A stretch of 64,000 bases of DNA from Omphalotus guepiniiformis (GCA_028554645.1 JAQOOI010000073.1:248001-312000); one strand, 5' to 3'; positions 23,059 to 33,668 are shown, counted from the stretch's first letter. Program-made: numbers and translations. The notes: generated by a model not told the origin, from the letters alone.

Positions 23059-26000
23059 TCAATTCCGTAATCCTAGGTTCTTCGTCAATTTCTCCACAGC
23101 CGGACGTGGCAACGACTTCGTGAGGATATCCGCAAGATTCTCGGAAGAGGGAACATAAGTAAAACTCATTTCATGCTCGCGTACCACATCTCGGATCCAA
23201 GCCCAGTTTGTATCAAAATGTTTGGTTCGAGCATGGTGAGTAGTCGTTTTCGTCAACACCAAGGAGCTTTGGTTATCGACCTTGATTTCCGGTGTACCCA
23301 GGACTCGACGTCTTACACCCTTTAAGAAATTCCCCATCCATACGGCCTGTTTACCAGAGTGTACAAGAGCAATATATTCGGCTTCGGTTGTAGAAAGAGC
23401 GACGACGGCTTGCTTCTTGGAGCTCCAGGAGACGGCTGCTCCTCCGATCAAGAACACATACCCCATTGTAGATTTGCGTGTAGCCTCGCCGTTTTCATCT
23501 CGCACATCAGCATGAGACGCGTCACTGTATCCCATGATTCTAACCCCATCACCCTCTTCTCCAATATTCTCTCGACGACGATAGGTGAGTTTATATTCGG
23601 CAGTGGCACTGAGATAGGCAAGAATATGTTTACCAGCTGACCAGTGAACAGGACACGGATCGGAAGCGAAGCGTTGTAGGAGGGAGACGGCGTAGGCGAT
23701 ATCGGGTCTAGTACCCTGAGCGATGTGATTCAAACACCCTACAAGGCCCATGTAGTCCTTATCTCGCATAAAGTCTCCGTCCTCGGTGGGGATAGGGAGT
23801 GGTTGGCTTCCAGACAGGTCGAGTCCCGGAGACAATGGCGTGTATTTGGGTGAGCAACCTATCATCTCAAATCGCTCCAGCGTGGTGTTAATGAGCGGCC
23901 GTTGGTGTATGGAAATGTCGCCGTTGTCGTGATATTCCATGACAATCCCGAGACAAACTCCCGGTTTTCCATCCCTTCGAAATTCAAACTTCCCTCCTAA
24001 CTCGTCTTGTACTTTCTCAGCATCCTCGTCTGTCGTCGAAGCCCCCATGACATCGTCTGTGTACGTGGTTGTTATGGTTTCTCCCTTTTCTGTAGCGCGG
24101 TATCGGACACATGGGTCAGCGGGAATAGAAGAATGGTTAAGTGCTCGAAAAGTCTCGTCTAGGAGACGATACCAGTTATTTCCCGCATCTTTCGTCCCAT
24201 ACAGATTGATATTTTGTTGCAATACTGTTTCGCGTCCATCTCGTAACCCGTAGTGTCGTTGGTAACCATCAGGAATGCGAAGGTAGTTGATAGTTTGAGG
24301 TTTGGCATTCAGGTACGCAGCTGCAAAATCTCCAGCCCAAATCTTGAGATTGAAGTATGCGGCTAAGGCGATAACAAATCTAACAGATTCGTAGCGGACG
24401 GTCAATGAATATGAGTCGTAGTAATGGATGCCTTGTTTCTGCGTATGTCCTTGAGCCACCAGTCGCACCCTTCGTTTAACCACCTTCCCATCTTCGTTTG
24501 TCACTACATCAAATACGAACCGGGTTCCTATGAGCTTCATTCCATCTTCTCTCGGTACAGGCGTGAACGCTTTCTTCTCGTCTAGTCGTCCAATTTCTTT
24601 GTCCAATGCTGGTCCCCACAAATCCATACGAGTTGAAGCTTCCTCATAAGTCCTAGGTACCCACTTATTATCCGGCTCCTTCGCTAACGGTTCATCCTGG
24701 GCTATCAACGCGGTTGACTGGTCGCTTTCGTCGAATTCTGGCAATAGAGGTTGGTCTCCGGCATCCCAATTCCCAGCCCAATCCTCTCCTTGATTCTCCG
24801 CTCGTCGTTCATCTTCGAGGAATGTTTGTGAATCTTTCATTGCCTGCGTAAGGTTACGTATACGCGTGGATCTACGGATAGGTTCATTTGTAGTTCGGAC
24901 GCGGTTATGGTGAGGTGCTGCTGGAGGGTTAAATCGAGAAGTTGTCGATTGTGGAGTGTGTGGCGTCGGTGAGTTGGCCGAATTTGTCATCCCGGCGTTT
25001 TCCTCGACTCGGACCGGTTCGAGGTCGACCCACGTGGTTTGTTGATTGATGTGGGCGTCGTTGGCTGACTCTGAATTGAAAAAGTTCGCGTCCACCTCGT
25101 CTGTCTCCCCCTCTGAGTCAGACATCCAGTGTCCGTGTCCTTCGTCGAATACAACATCGCGAGATCTAAGAATCTCTTTGGAATCCCAAACCTTGCACCG
25201 GTAAATGCCAGCTCCATCATACCCGACCAATTGGCACTTTATGGACCTCGGTGCCAACTTACTCTCCCCCTTTTCCTTTGGAATATGGACGTAGCAAGTG
25301 CATCCCCATACGCGGAAGTGAGAAACGTCTTGTCTTTTCTTCGTCCAACTAACTTCTGGTATTCGTTTAGGATTCCTCGAGGAAGGTAGAAAGTTTCCGA
25401 CGTAAATTCCCGCCGCACATGCTTCAGCCCACCATTCCGCACCAAGCTTTGCCTCTACCAGCATGACCCGTACGTGTCCAATCAACACTCCAATGGCTCG
25501 TTCGGCAACTCCATTGGACGAGGATGAATACGCCGCAGTGAATTCGTGAATAATCCCATGTTTTTGGAAGTACTCTGTCCAGATTTGAGATCGAAATTCG
25601 GGGGCATTGTCAGTGCGTACGACTTTCAACACATAACCAGTTTGTTTTTCTGATCTTGCTCGGTAGTCGTCTAGTCTTTCGAGAGTTGTTTCAGCTGTAC
25701 GATCGGGTATGAAGTATCCATCCTTTCTCGCTGTCCCTCCATCCACTAATACCATAGCATAGTTAGCACCACCGACAGACTTGACCCGAGTCGGACTGAA
25801 AATATCTAGGTAGACTCTCTCAAGAGGATTTGTCTCTGTTCCGCGCTCTCCGTCAAACGGCCGACGACGATGATTTGCTAGGATACAATCTTCGCAAGTG
25901 TCATGCGCATTAGCGGTGATTTCGAGTCCGCTGACGAGTTTAGCTGCTTCAGAGATGCGTCTCATACCGGCGTGAGCAAATCGTCGATGCCAAAATTTAC

Positions 26001-27510
26001 TATCACCTGGATCGTTCAACGATTTCGCAGCTAGGGCTGATGGGATAGAGGCTGTGAAGGATCCTTCCACGAGGTATAAACCTGTCGTCAACTTGCCAAT
26101 GAAGACTTCGGACCCTCGCGGCTCATGGAAGATCATGCGTCCTCCCCCAACAGTTATCGTCCACTTCAGCTCATCTAGAACTCCAATGGAAATTAAATTC
26201 GATGCAATCTCCGGGGCATGAAGAGCGTTACGAAAAGTGAGAAGGTGAGAATGATTATTATGAACAACTCGGAATTCGACGTCGCCTGATCCGAGTATCT
26301 CAAAGTTAACTCCTTCCTTTGACGAACTCCCAACGGATCCGTGTTTGGTGATATAGGTTTTGAACATACTTCGGTCTCGGAAGAAATGAGCCGATGCACC
26401 TGTATCCGCAAAGGTTCGAGTGTGACCGTTCGACGAAGAACTTACCGCAGTGTATGCTACGGCAGTGAGAGCGTAATGCGGTCCAGTTACGATGTTGGTT
26501 GACGTAGAAGTCTGGTTGGCAACCAGTTGAAGGAGAGGAACATCTCGTTTCCCCTTCCACCATTTCGGATATTGTCCTTGCTTCCCTCCTCCGAGTTTCC
26601 AACAGTTATCAATCGTATGTCCACGTCCTTTACAGTTTTCGTTGGAACATACTAAATCCGGGTTGTTAGGTCCTCGGTTATAACCTCGTGTAGAGGCCAA
26701 AGCAGCTCTTAGTTCGGCGACTTCTGCCTGTAAAGCCGTGACACGATCTCCTGAACCGATAGTTGCATCTCCTCCAAGATGCATATAATATTCGTCCAGG
26801 CGTGATACAATGGCGTTGAAATTTCCTACACCCATCAAGGAGCCTGTAATAACAACCCACGTTGGGGTGCGAGGGAACGAATCAAGGAATATAGTGGTGA
26901 ATTGCTCTTTAGATATTGCTGCTCCGCAGTCGTTCGCGTCTTTCAGCAAGAGCCTCATTTTCTCGGCGTACCCACCCTCCCCTCCAATTCTCATTCCTTC
27001 CGTATATCTGCAAGCTCGTAAATTGTCCTCCTTTCGTTGACGGGCAATGGTCGTCGCTTGAATGAATTCTGTTTCAAGGTACACCCACAGGCCACGAGAC
27101 GTTAGATTCCGGGGGATACCTAGGCCATCAGGATTCTTGATGTTCTGCCATAGGGTTAGATACGCAACAGACTCTCGAAGATCGTACTCGAGTTGACTCG
27201 GATGAGGATCATTTATAGCTGTTGGCCCGGAAGGTGGAGACGGATGCGAAGTAGCTGTCGACGAAGGAGCTGTCGAAGCCTGTGGTGTATCCGTTGACGA
27301 AGGAGCTGCACTGCCAGCAGTGGCTGCAGGATAAGGAACAGGAGTATTGCTGGGGTTGGTTACTCGTCCTTCCCAATACAGGTTGAGACCTTTGAGTTTT
27401 CCGATGGGCAAAATACTCTCCTTGAATGGTACAAGATTCTCGCCAGTGAATCTCTGCTCTTCAGGGAGTTGTTGGATAGCGGTATAATTACTCGGAGTAT
27501 GCGAGGCCAT
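23059..27510 (-). CDS. Copia Gag-Pol polyprotein
   Basis: A single uninterrupted 1483-codon frame with domains in the Copia order Gag-PR-IN-RT-RH. Gag is followed by a zinc knuckle with unusual spacing (CSNENCKGRGHTIDNC, C-x4-C-x4-H-x4-C, near residue 290). The protease motif is FADTGASAHF. The integrase has an HHCC zinc region (WHRRFAHAG, CEDC), a DDE core (LDIFSPT, VRTDNAPEF) and NGVAERAIGVL. RT motifs include WAGDFAAAYLNA and TTYTDDVMG. RNase H has TEAEYIAL and a closing DNQSSL...TKHFD region. The catalytic YVDD box is YTDD here. No frameshift or stop is present, so the copy looks potentially functional. Confidence 0.95.
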   Translation of the reverse strand: MASHTPSNYTAIQQLPEEQRFTGENLVPFKESILPIGKLKGLNLYWEGRVTNPSNTPVPYPAATAGSAAPSSTDTPQASTAPSSTATSHPSPPSGPTAINDPHPSQLEYDLRESVAYLTLWQNIKNPDGLGIPRNLTSRGLWVYLETEFIQATTIARQRKEDNLRACRYTEGMRIGGEGGYAEKMRLLLKDANDCGAAISKEQFTTIFLDSFPRTPTWVVITGSLMGVGNFNAIVSRLDEYYMHLGGDATIGSGDRVTALQAEVAELRAALASTRGYNRGPNNPDLVCSNENCKGRGHTIDNCWKLGGGKQGQYPKWWKGKRDVPLLQLVANQTSTSTNIVTGPHYALTAVAYTAVSSSSNGHTRTFADTGASAHFFRDRSMFKTYITKHGSVGSSSKEGVNFEILGSGDVEFRVVHNNHSHLLTFRNALHAPEIASNLISIGVLDELKWTITVGGGRMIFHEPRGSEVFIGKLTTGLYLVEGSFTASIPSALAAKSLNDPGDSKFWHRRFAHAGMRRISEAAKLVSGLEITANAHDTCEDCILANHRRRPFDGERGTETNPLERVYLDIFSPTRVKSVGGANYAMVLVDGGTARKDGYFIPDRTAETTLERLDDYRARSEKQTGYVLKVVRTDNAPEFRSQIWTEYFQKHGIIHEFTAAYSSSSNGVAERAIGVLIGHVRVMLVEAKLGAEWWAEACAAGIYVGNFLPSSRNPKRIPEVSWTKKRQDVSHFRVWGCTCYVHIPKEKGESKLAPRSIKCQLVGYDGAGIYRCKVWDSKEILRSRDVVFDEGHGHWMSDSEGETDEVDANFFNSESANDAHINQQTTWVDLEPVRVEENAGMTNSANSPTPHTPQSTTSRFNPPAAPHHNRVRTTNEPIRRSTRIRNLTQAMKDSQTFLEDERRAENQGEDWAGNWDAGDQPLLPEFDESDQSTALIAQDEPLAKEPDNKWVPRTYEEASTRMDLWGPALDKEIGRLDEKKAFTPVPREDGMKLIGTRFVFDVVTNEDGKVVKRRVRLVAQGHTQKQGIHYYDSYSLTVRYESVRFVIALAAYFNLKIWAGDFAAAYLNAKPQTINYLRIPDGYQRHYGLRDGRETVLQQNINLYGTKDAGNNWYRLLDETFRALNHSSIPADPCVRYRATEKGETITTTYTDDVMGASTTDEDAEKVQDELGGKFEFRRDGKPGVCLGIVMEYHDNGDISIHQRPLINTTLERFEMIGCSPKYTPLSPGLDLSGSQPLPIPTEDGDFMRDKDYMGLVGCLNHIAQGTRPDIAYAVSLLQRFASDPCPVHWSAGKHILAYLSATAEYKLTYRRRENIGEEGDGVRIMGYSDASHADVRDENGEATRKSTMGYVFLIGGAAVSWSSKKQAVVALSTTEAEYIALVHSGKQAVWMGNFLKGVRRRVLGTPEIKVDNQSSLVLTKTTTHHARTKHFDTNWAWIRDVVREHEMSFTYVPSSENLADILTKSLPRPAVEKLTKNLGLRN

Positions 27511-27616
27511 TGATGTGAACGGTCCAGTCGTCGTATCTATGGAAATTTGTCCACTCTTCTGTTGAGTCGATGTTTCTGAAATATATCTGTGAAATCGCGA
27601 TGCAGTGTCTAAGGCG

Positions 27617-27630
27617 CGGGGCCCATAACC
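27617..27630 (-). other. Copia primer-binding site (initiator-Met half-tRNA type)
   Basis: Immediately inside the 5' LTR the minus strand reads GGTTATGGGCCCCG. Copia elements are known to prime from the 5' half of initiator tRNA-Met cleaved in the anticodon loop, and GGTTATGGGCCC is the complement of that region. The match is recalled from the family, not computed. Confidence 0.6.
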
Positions 27631-28087
27631 TGTTAAGAACGAGTACTAATGAGTAACGAGTTCAGAGTACTCAGGCGATACACAGTGAATAGGAATCGAC
27701 TGAGATTAGATTCTACAGTACCTGTCAAGAACGAGTACTAATGAGTAACGAGTTCAGAGTACTGTAAAACAAAGTAAATAACTGGATAAGAAATGAGAAT
27801 ATAAAGAATACACACCTCAGGCGATACACAGTGAATAGAAATCGACTGAGGGTGTCAGGAAAGCGAAAGGATAGGTATATGTAGTCGGTTATATGACTAT
27901 AAGCGGTAAGTAACGATGGAACGGGCGTGTAGAAACTATCGTGTAGGAAACAGACAAATGATTAAACAGGAAACCGTGTATCTATAAAAGGAAACAATGA
28001 ATAAGTAGAGGCTCGTGTATAGTCATGAAAGGTCATAGAGGAAAGAAATACCACAAGCCCGAAGGCTTCACATCTAATAATCCAACA
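27631..28087 (-). repeat. Copia 5' LTR
   Basis: Same length as the partner LTR (457 bp). Seen differences are TGTTAAG against TGTCAAG at the first bases and AATAGAAATCG against AATAGGAATCG near 27837. It is followed on the right by the target duplication AAATG. Confidence 0.93.
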
Positions 28088-28112
28088 AAATGCCTCTCCA
28101 CTCCGACTAAGA

Positions 28113-28451
28113 CTACGAAGAACTTTGGCAATCCTCTTCATCTCTTTCCTCTCCCTCCTCCTCTCCCTCCTCTCCCTCCTCTCTTCCTTCGCTCGAATTC
28201 CTCTTTTCGAGGAGATCTCGTCTCTCTCTCGCACGTTCCTCGAGATGCGCAGGTGTTAGTTGTGATGGATCGAGTGGTGCAACAACTGAGTCGAATGTGA
28301 GTGAAGACGATGCTGCCCACTCGTCCTCGTCCTCGTCCTCCTCGTCTTTGTCTTCAGGCGATGACGTTGTTCGCCCACCAAGTCCTTTGCCAAAAAGATC
28401 ATACCCGAACGTGATTGTAAAAATCCTGGGGAAGTCTGACCGAATCTCAGC
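28113..28451 (-). CDS. Partial host gene, acidic low-complexity protein (3' exon)
   Basis: After a CATTTAG acceptor, an exon from 28451 reads AEIRSDFPRIFTITFGYDLF, then GKGLGG, SPEDKDEEDEDEDEW, VVAPLDPSQLTPAHLEERAR and a Glu/Gly-rich run ending EEDCQSSS at a TAG (28113-28115). The Glu-rich part is encoded by a polypyrimidine tract (plus-strand CCTCTCCCT repeats, 28138-28195). Upstream exons could not be placed. The stop lies only 20 bp from the Copia insertion, so Copia either landed in this gene's 3' UTR or split it from the segment at 17545-18084. No family was recognised. Confidence 0.4.
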   Translation of the reverse strand, partial: AEIRSDFPRIFTITFGYDLFGKGLGGRTTSSPEDKDEEDEDEDEWAASSSLTFDSVVAPLDPSQLTPAHLEERARERRDLLEKRNSSEGREEGEEGEEEGEERDEEDCQSSS

Positions 28452-28670
28452 CTAAATGCACAACATAGCAAGCCATAACTATGAGATTATTGTACGAGGG
28501 TGACGGTAAAGACAAAGAGTAGTTTCGTACGCATTACATGATGTACCTAAATAGATAATGTTACGCGCTCAGACTTTCTCTTTCCCTCTCCATTTCTTCT
28601 TCGCCTTTCGTCGACCGTTATGTACCGCGTTCCTAATAGTAATGATACATTCCATCCCCCACCTCAATCT

Positions 28671-29220
28671 TCAATAAGTACCATATCTACTGTCATTTGG
28701 GACTGCCATAGCAGGAGAGGGTGAGCGCTTTGGCTGATAGGACTCAATAAGAGATCCAAGATTAAGGGTATACTTGCTCCTGGGGCAAGCCTTCGCATCC
28801 TTCTTCTGGGGCTGCGGCCAAACATCACCACTCCTGTCAACTATAAAGTCTGGGTTGGTGCCACACTTCGAAGCAAAACTTGTGTCATGAAGCTTGAATT
28901 GCCGGATGATAGCAGGTTTGAGAGAGCGGTGATAGGTGTCGTCATCAACCACGAATTTTCCTGTGAAGTAAAATGAAAGTCAGCTTGTGTTAGAGAACAC
29001 CCAAGTTAAGTGAATTTACCCAATCCCCAGCGAGCCTCGATTTTATGAGTACAAGTACTGCCATCTTCCATATTAGACGAGTCCTGGAGCCACGAGATTG
29101 TGCATTAACTTATGGAGATCTGATAGTAGTAAGAAAACGACTTACACAGGCAGGGGCAGCCTGAGTGAGTGAAGAGATCATCGCAATGACAGCAAAAGAA
29201 GCAAGAGTATTGAAACGCAT
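28671..29220 (-). CDS. Small secreted protein, effector-like
   Basis: Three exons (29220-29146, 29083-29020, 28960-28671) joined at GT-AG sites encode 142 residues. The N-terminus MRFNTLASFAVIAMISSL followed by TQAAPA is a typical secretion signal with a likely cut after QAAPA. The mature part is about 118 residues with four cysteines (PACDSS, STCTHK, SKCGTN, KACPRS), enough for two disulfides. No known domain was recognised. Small cysteine-containing secreted proteins are common in fungi that interact with plants or decaying matter; function is unknown. Exon phases close exactly. Confidence 0.7.
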
Positions 29221-30353
29221 AATGGTCGATAATAAGGCTGAAATAGATGATGGGCTTGTTGTAGGCTACCAGAGGAACGACTGAACCTATAGCAGAATAG
29301 ACATGTGAGTGACCACGGCTTCGAGTTAGTGAAGAAAAACTCACCAGCAGTTGTTGGGGAAGTTTCTTGAGCAGACATACATTTTATAGGAAAACAGATA
29401 TTTTCGATTTGACGTCTGTTGGATTTAGGCATCTCCGAGTCTTGGAGTGTTTACGAATTCGGAGTTGTAAACGAGAATTCGTTTTTATGGCACCTCAACA
29501 TCACATGGTTCCCATCAAATAGGCCTGACGCGCGCCCCCGGTTATGCCAAGGCTACAGCCCTTGATCCGGGTGGCTCCTCCACCTGCCAGTAATTCCGTC
29601 AATAATTAGCTTTATTTCTAAATAAGAAAGAGTCCAGAACTCACCTAGAGGCCATCAAGTAGTGAGCTCATCGTTCTCAGGCATCACCACGGCAAGTCCC
29701 GTGCACCGGTAAGTCCGCACAAATCCGTCCCGTGCTCCCACACGCTCGCCATCGCCATCAACGCCTCATCAGCCCTCCTCATCGTCTCCCCGCCATCATG
29801 CCTCCGCCCTCGCTTAATCCCTCCCCTCTTTCGGCCCTTTCGCGCCCACGTGATTAGTAACGAGCTTTACGCACGCCACGCCGTTCAATCACTTACTAAT
29901 CAGCCCACAAACGTCGCCACACTGCTCGCTGTCTTTCGTCGCTGTCTTTCGCCTCTGTTGTTCGCCTCTGTTGTTCGTCTCTGTCTTTCATCGCCGTCTT
30001 TCATCGCCGTCTTTCATCGCTGTCTTTCGTCTCTGTCTTGCATCTCTGTCTTTCGTCGTCTCTGTCTCTCATCGTCTCTGTCTTTCATCGCCGTCGCCTT
30101 GTCGCTCAAGCATTGGGTTATTGCAGCCATCGTCTCGTCTGTGGATCGTCCTCCGTGCCTCTCTCTGCTGTCACTCGTCGCTGGATTGTCGTCGTCGTGT
30201 GGTCCCTAAATTTTCCTCCATCTCTCTTTCTGTCGTCGCCTCGTTGCTGCATTGTCGCCGTCACCTGCTGCCGTCGCCGTCGTCGCTGTCGCAAGTTCAC
30301 TTGAAGGCCATTCTCGTTGCCGCCGCCTTATCTGACATTGTGACGCGCCAACA
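29221..30353. other. Region upstream of the KDZ gene
   Basis: Holds the promoter of the secreted-protein gene and the 5' flank of the KDZ transposase. No separate gene was recognised; Cys/Ser-rich frames between 29850 and 30420 are by-products of a pyrimidine-rich tandem repeat. The left terminus of the KDZ element probably lies here, but no inverted repeat matching the right side was found. Confidence 0.4.
29928..30092. repeat. Degenerate CTGTCTTTCRTCGC tandem repeat
   Basis: About a dozen imperfect 12-15 bp units (CTGTCTTTCATCGC, CTGTCTTTCGTCTC, CTGTTGTTCGCCTC) in tandem, about 260-430 bp upstream of the KDZ start codon. The tract is pyrimidine-rich on the plus strand. Confidence 0.75.
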
Positions 30354-31894
30354 ATGGGCAAGCATCCACGGCGCAGCGGCGTCTCACATTCGGTGAAGCT
30401 CACTGTGGGTGGCGGCCGGTTCAACTTACGGGGCTCCTCGTCTCAGATGCTGGGTCCCAAACGATTGAAGGAGAAAGAAAAATTGGACTTGGAACGATAT
30501 AACACCGCAGTACAAGGTAAGCCCTACTCTAATTTAGCCCCTGTATTCTCATTCACTGATACATTCAGGTCTTGGTATGAACAGCGTCAACACTCTTGAA
30601 GATATATCTGGGTCATTGGGAACTTCATCGCAGTATGGCACGGTCGACGACGGCGATGAATACGGGCTGTTAATGGGAGATGTTGAGATGGGCGGGAGTG
30701 ACAACGAGGATGCAGGAATGGAGAAGGGCGTGGATACCGACGTCGAGAGTATCATAATCGACATGCGGGATGTACTTGGGTTAAACAGGTGTGTTCCGCC
30801 AGTTCATTCTCCGTCCAGTATTCTTAGCTATTGCCCACAGATGGCATGGGGTGCGCCGATACAAGGACACAAGGACATGGAAGCGGCGAATTCGTCGCGT
30901 ACATGAATGATGGGCGCCTTTACTTGATAGCATGACCTCTGCATACATACACTGGTGTTATAGCACACGTCCTGATATAATAACTTCACATGACACAGAT
31001 TTCGCCCCCCCTACCAATGGCCATGACTTCGTCCTCAACATAGCTGACATCTACACGCTATCCCGAGCCGCCGTCATTCCTCGCACCGGCGATGAAGATA
31101 CGGTGGTCGCCATTGCTCATGCTGGCTTCCTTGCGACCTCACCAGACATACCCTCCTTTGCAGTATCCTTTCGAACTCTCGAGCTCTTTCGCACTATTCG
31201 ATTATTCAAAGCTTCGTTCAGTGTTGAAGCCTTCGCAAAGGTACTATGCCACCAGTACTCTGTGAGTGCCAGATTCTCATCATCAGACCATCGTTATCTC
31301 AACAACTCTCACTAGATACCTTATCGCAGGGGCTATCGCACAGCCATCTCGGATACTTTCGACATCTATCTAGCAATCCACCGCCGTATGGATGATCGCG
31401 TCGCACAGGAATTGGGGCGTGACACCCCAAACTATCGTGTACTCAACAGCTGCCCTCCATGCACCTACAAGGTATGTTTCTATGTAATAATGACTCTGGA
31501 AAACCACTCAGATGTATACTTTATAGCTGTGCGATGAACCACATCTTCGCTTCTCACGCATGTGGGTTGTGGACGGGAACAATTCGCTTAAACGAATGAA
31601 AGGAGTTGCCGGGCGTCAGGTTGCCGACACTCGCGTGTTTGGAGAAAGCAGCTATTATCTATCTGCGGACTACGTCAACGCGTTTGCAAATGAGGTGAAG
31701 CATCGGTCGACTGGCCCCGCCATTGATTCAGATGATGACGAGGATGACAAGCCATCAGGAGGTGATCCAACCGATGGGGCACCTACAGACGACCACTGCA
31801 CGACGAACTGGAAAGCTGCGGCGGCCGATGACAAGAAGCGCATGTGGGCAGCATTTGATGAGTCTGGCATATTCGCGAGCGTTTGTCGCCACGG
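30354..31894 (+). pseudogene. KDZ transposase, N-terminal part
   Basis: Exons 30354-30516, 30569-30788, 30841-31261, 31316-31471 and 31527-31894 join in phase. Family marks are the basic N-terminus, RTWKRRIRRVHE, the cysteine motif NSCPPCTYKLCDEP and the catalytic-region block VVDGNNSLKRM, ending IFASVCRHG where Gypsy-1 interrupts. An in-frame TGA at 30908-30910 falls between VHE and WAPLLDSM, where relatives carry a sense codon, so this copy was probably inactive even apart from the insertion. KDZ transposases are cut-and-paste enzymes expanded in mushrooms. Confidence 0.85.
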
Positions 31895-33272
31895 TGATGA
31901 GAATGAATCGGGGAAATGAACTGCTAAAGGGCTAATGAACAAAAACCCAAAAACAACCAAAACAACCAAGTCACTCGAAAGGTGTGAGTCTGAGGGGGCG
32001 TTGTCGAAGGTTCCGCACGACCAAACTTATGGCTTCTTTATTAGAACTTTATATCTTTATCACAAGAACTTTATAGCTGAGCTTTTAAAATGCACTAAGG
32101 CAAAAAGTAGCACAAGACGGTTTTGAACAAGACAGGTGTTCACTGCACAATCACAACCAATTGACCACAAGATCAAACAACCAATTCCAATAACACAACC
32201 AGTTCAATTCAACCAACAATGATCTTTATACAATATCACAATAAACACCGGACTATAAACAGACCAGGGCAACTTTATGTTTTTGGTAGGATTTCCCTTC
32301 ACAGGCACGATTCACGTTATAAAGACGATCCCCAGTGACCCTGTGACTCTATGGTACTCTCCTGGATTTTCTCTCTCCAGGTTACTGCCCTTTTATACAT
32401 ACTGCCAGTCCAAAATTAATAAAAACGGAAATTATAGCTAAACTGTCCTGTTTTATATATATACCTATATCCGTGTATGTAGGTTGTAAGTATCTGTGTC
32501 AAGTATGTCCATTATTACTTGTATAGATCTATTTTATGAGGCAAAACCTCAAAAATGCGTTTTAATTCCATTATTTTTATTATAGTCAATATTCAGCCCC
32601 TTTATTTCATTTTTTACGGATTTCCTTGACATTTCTCGGGCATCCGGGTTCCATAGGATTAATCACCTGATAGAAATTATACCCCTCAAAGTATCACATT
32701 GTTTCGTTAAAGGAACTCCTTCAATTCAGTAGTATTCCGAGAAATTTTACTGATCGAGTTTTTACACCTCCTAACCGGTTTCTTGTCAAGCAATTTTCAC
32801 CGGACAATTAATCAAAGCAAATTTCCTCGATCAACTTTTGTTCCTGGCGATTAATTAAGGAGTAAATACCCCAAAACTATTCTAGATCCATTATTTCGAC
32901 TCTATCTCGCGTCCCATCCATTTTTAGTTTCCGCCGGGTTTTTATTCTTTATTGACCGGAGGAAGATGTTCCCCTAATAGTTATATGATGCAATTGACGT
33001 TGTGATGTCAGAGTTCTCGTTACGAGATTGGGTGAGTCTCATTCAACAGTGGATGGCTATTGAACAATTCTCTACATCACAACTGTACTGACTAGCCTAG
33101 AACCTTGATACACATGTTGTACCGTAGGTAATAGAACATGCTTTATTACTCAAATCACAACACATTTTGATTGACAAGGCGGGCACCTTTCAACCCTCTA
33201 ATACCTCACTGCAAATGCCTAAAATGATTAATCACCTGGCTTTTAATGCAGATGCCGAAAATCGGCGCATCA
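31895..33272 (-). repeat. Gypsy-1 3' LTR
   Basis: 1378 bp, starting TGATGAGAATGAATC and ending CGGCGCATCA on the plus strand. It contains a TATAAAAGGG box (32388-32397, minus strand) and several CCGG motifs. Seen differences from the other LTR: CTCGAAAGGTGTG against CTCAAAAGGTGCG, ATCACAATAA against ATCGCAATAA, and TACCGTAGG against TACTGTAGG. Confidence 0.95.
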
Positions 33273-33285
33273 TCTCCCCCAAACT
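33273..33285 (-). other. Gypsy-1 polypurine tract
   Basis: The minus strand reads AGTTTGGGGGAGA immediately before the 3' LTR start TGATGCG. Confidence 0.8.
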
Positions 33286-33659
33286 AAAATCTTGACCGTC
33301 CCCGGTCAATTCTTCAGCCAATCTACTGACTTTTATTTTATAGTACAGCAGTTGTTAAGAGTTCAATAAAATTTTCCTCCAACATTATTCATCCGGTCAA
33401 TATTCCATTATTCAAACACCGGATCGAAAGCCGCTATGGCACGATCACGTGACTTTTTGCCGAACTGCCGGAACTGAATACAAACAGCTTTGGCCTCACG
33501 AACTCAGAAGTGTGTTTTCCTAACTCGTTCATTTTAAAGTTTTTCTGGAATATCGGCCCTCAACACGAGCTGTTTCCCATCATAGGTGAGTCATTATTAC
33601 CTTATACGTTGTCATGTCTTTTATTCACATCTTTTTGCTTTTCACGCCCGTCACTTCAT

Positions 33660-33668
33660 TATATATGG
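33660..33668 (+). promoter_or_regulatory. Candidate TATA box of Gypsy-1 antisense gene 1
   Basis: TATATATGG on the plus strand, 179 nt before the ATG. It is the weakest of the four antisense TATA candidates. A GT-rich donor-like site (CATAG/GTGAGTC) at about 33585 suggests an alternative upstream first exon. Confidence 0.35.

Larger units (their letters stand above)
22574..28087 (-). mobile_element. Copia LTR retrotransposon, full length, later clipped by hAT insertion at its left edge
   Basis: Two 457 bp LTRs (22574-23030 and 27631-28087) with TG...CA ends enclose a single long polyprotein frame. The 5 bp target duplication is AAATG: the right copy is at 28088-28092. The left copy is now split by hAT and found at 18080-18084, with AATG repeated at 22570-22573. 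By eye the LTRs differ at about two positions, indicating a young insertion. Confidence 0.95.

Noticed and set aside
18089..28087. A single composite element made of hAT plus Copia
   Set aside because: Separate target duplications (8 bp and 5 bp) and independent ends show two insertions.
29850..30420. Overlapping Cys/Ser/Leu-rich and Arg-rich frames on both strands
   Set aside because: They are translations of a low-complexity CTGTCTTTCRTC tandem repeat upstream of the KDZ gene.
31935..32126. A 63-codon frame repeated at 45280-45471
   Set aside because: Inside the Gypsy-1 LTR, no domain, same reasoning.
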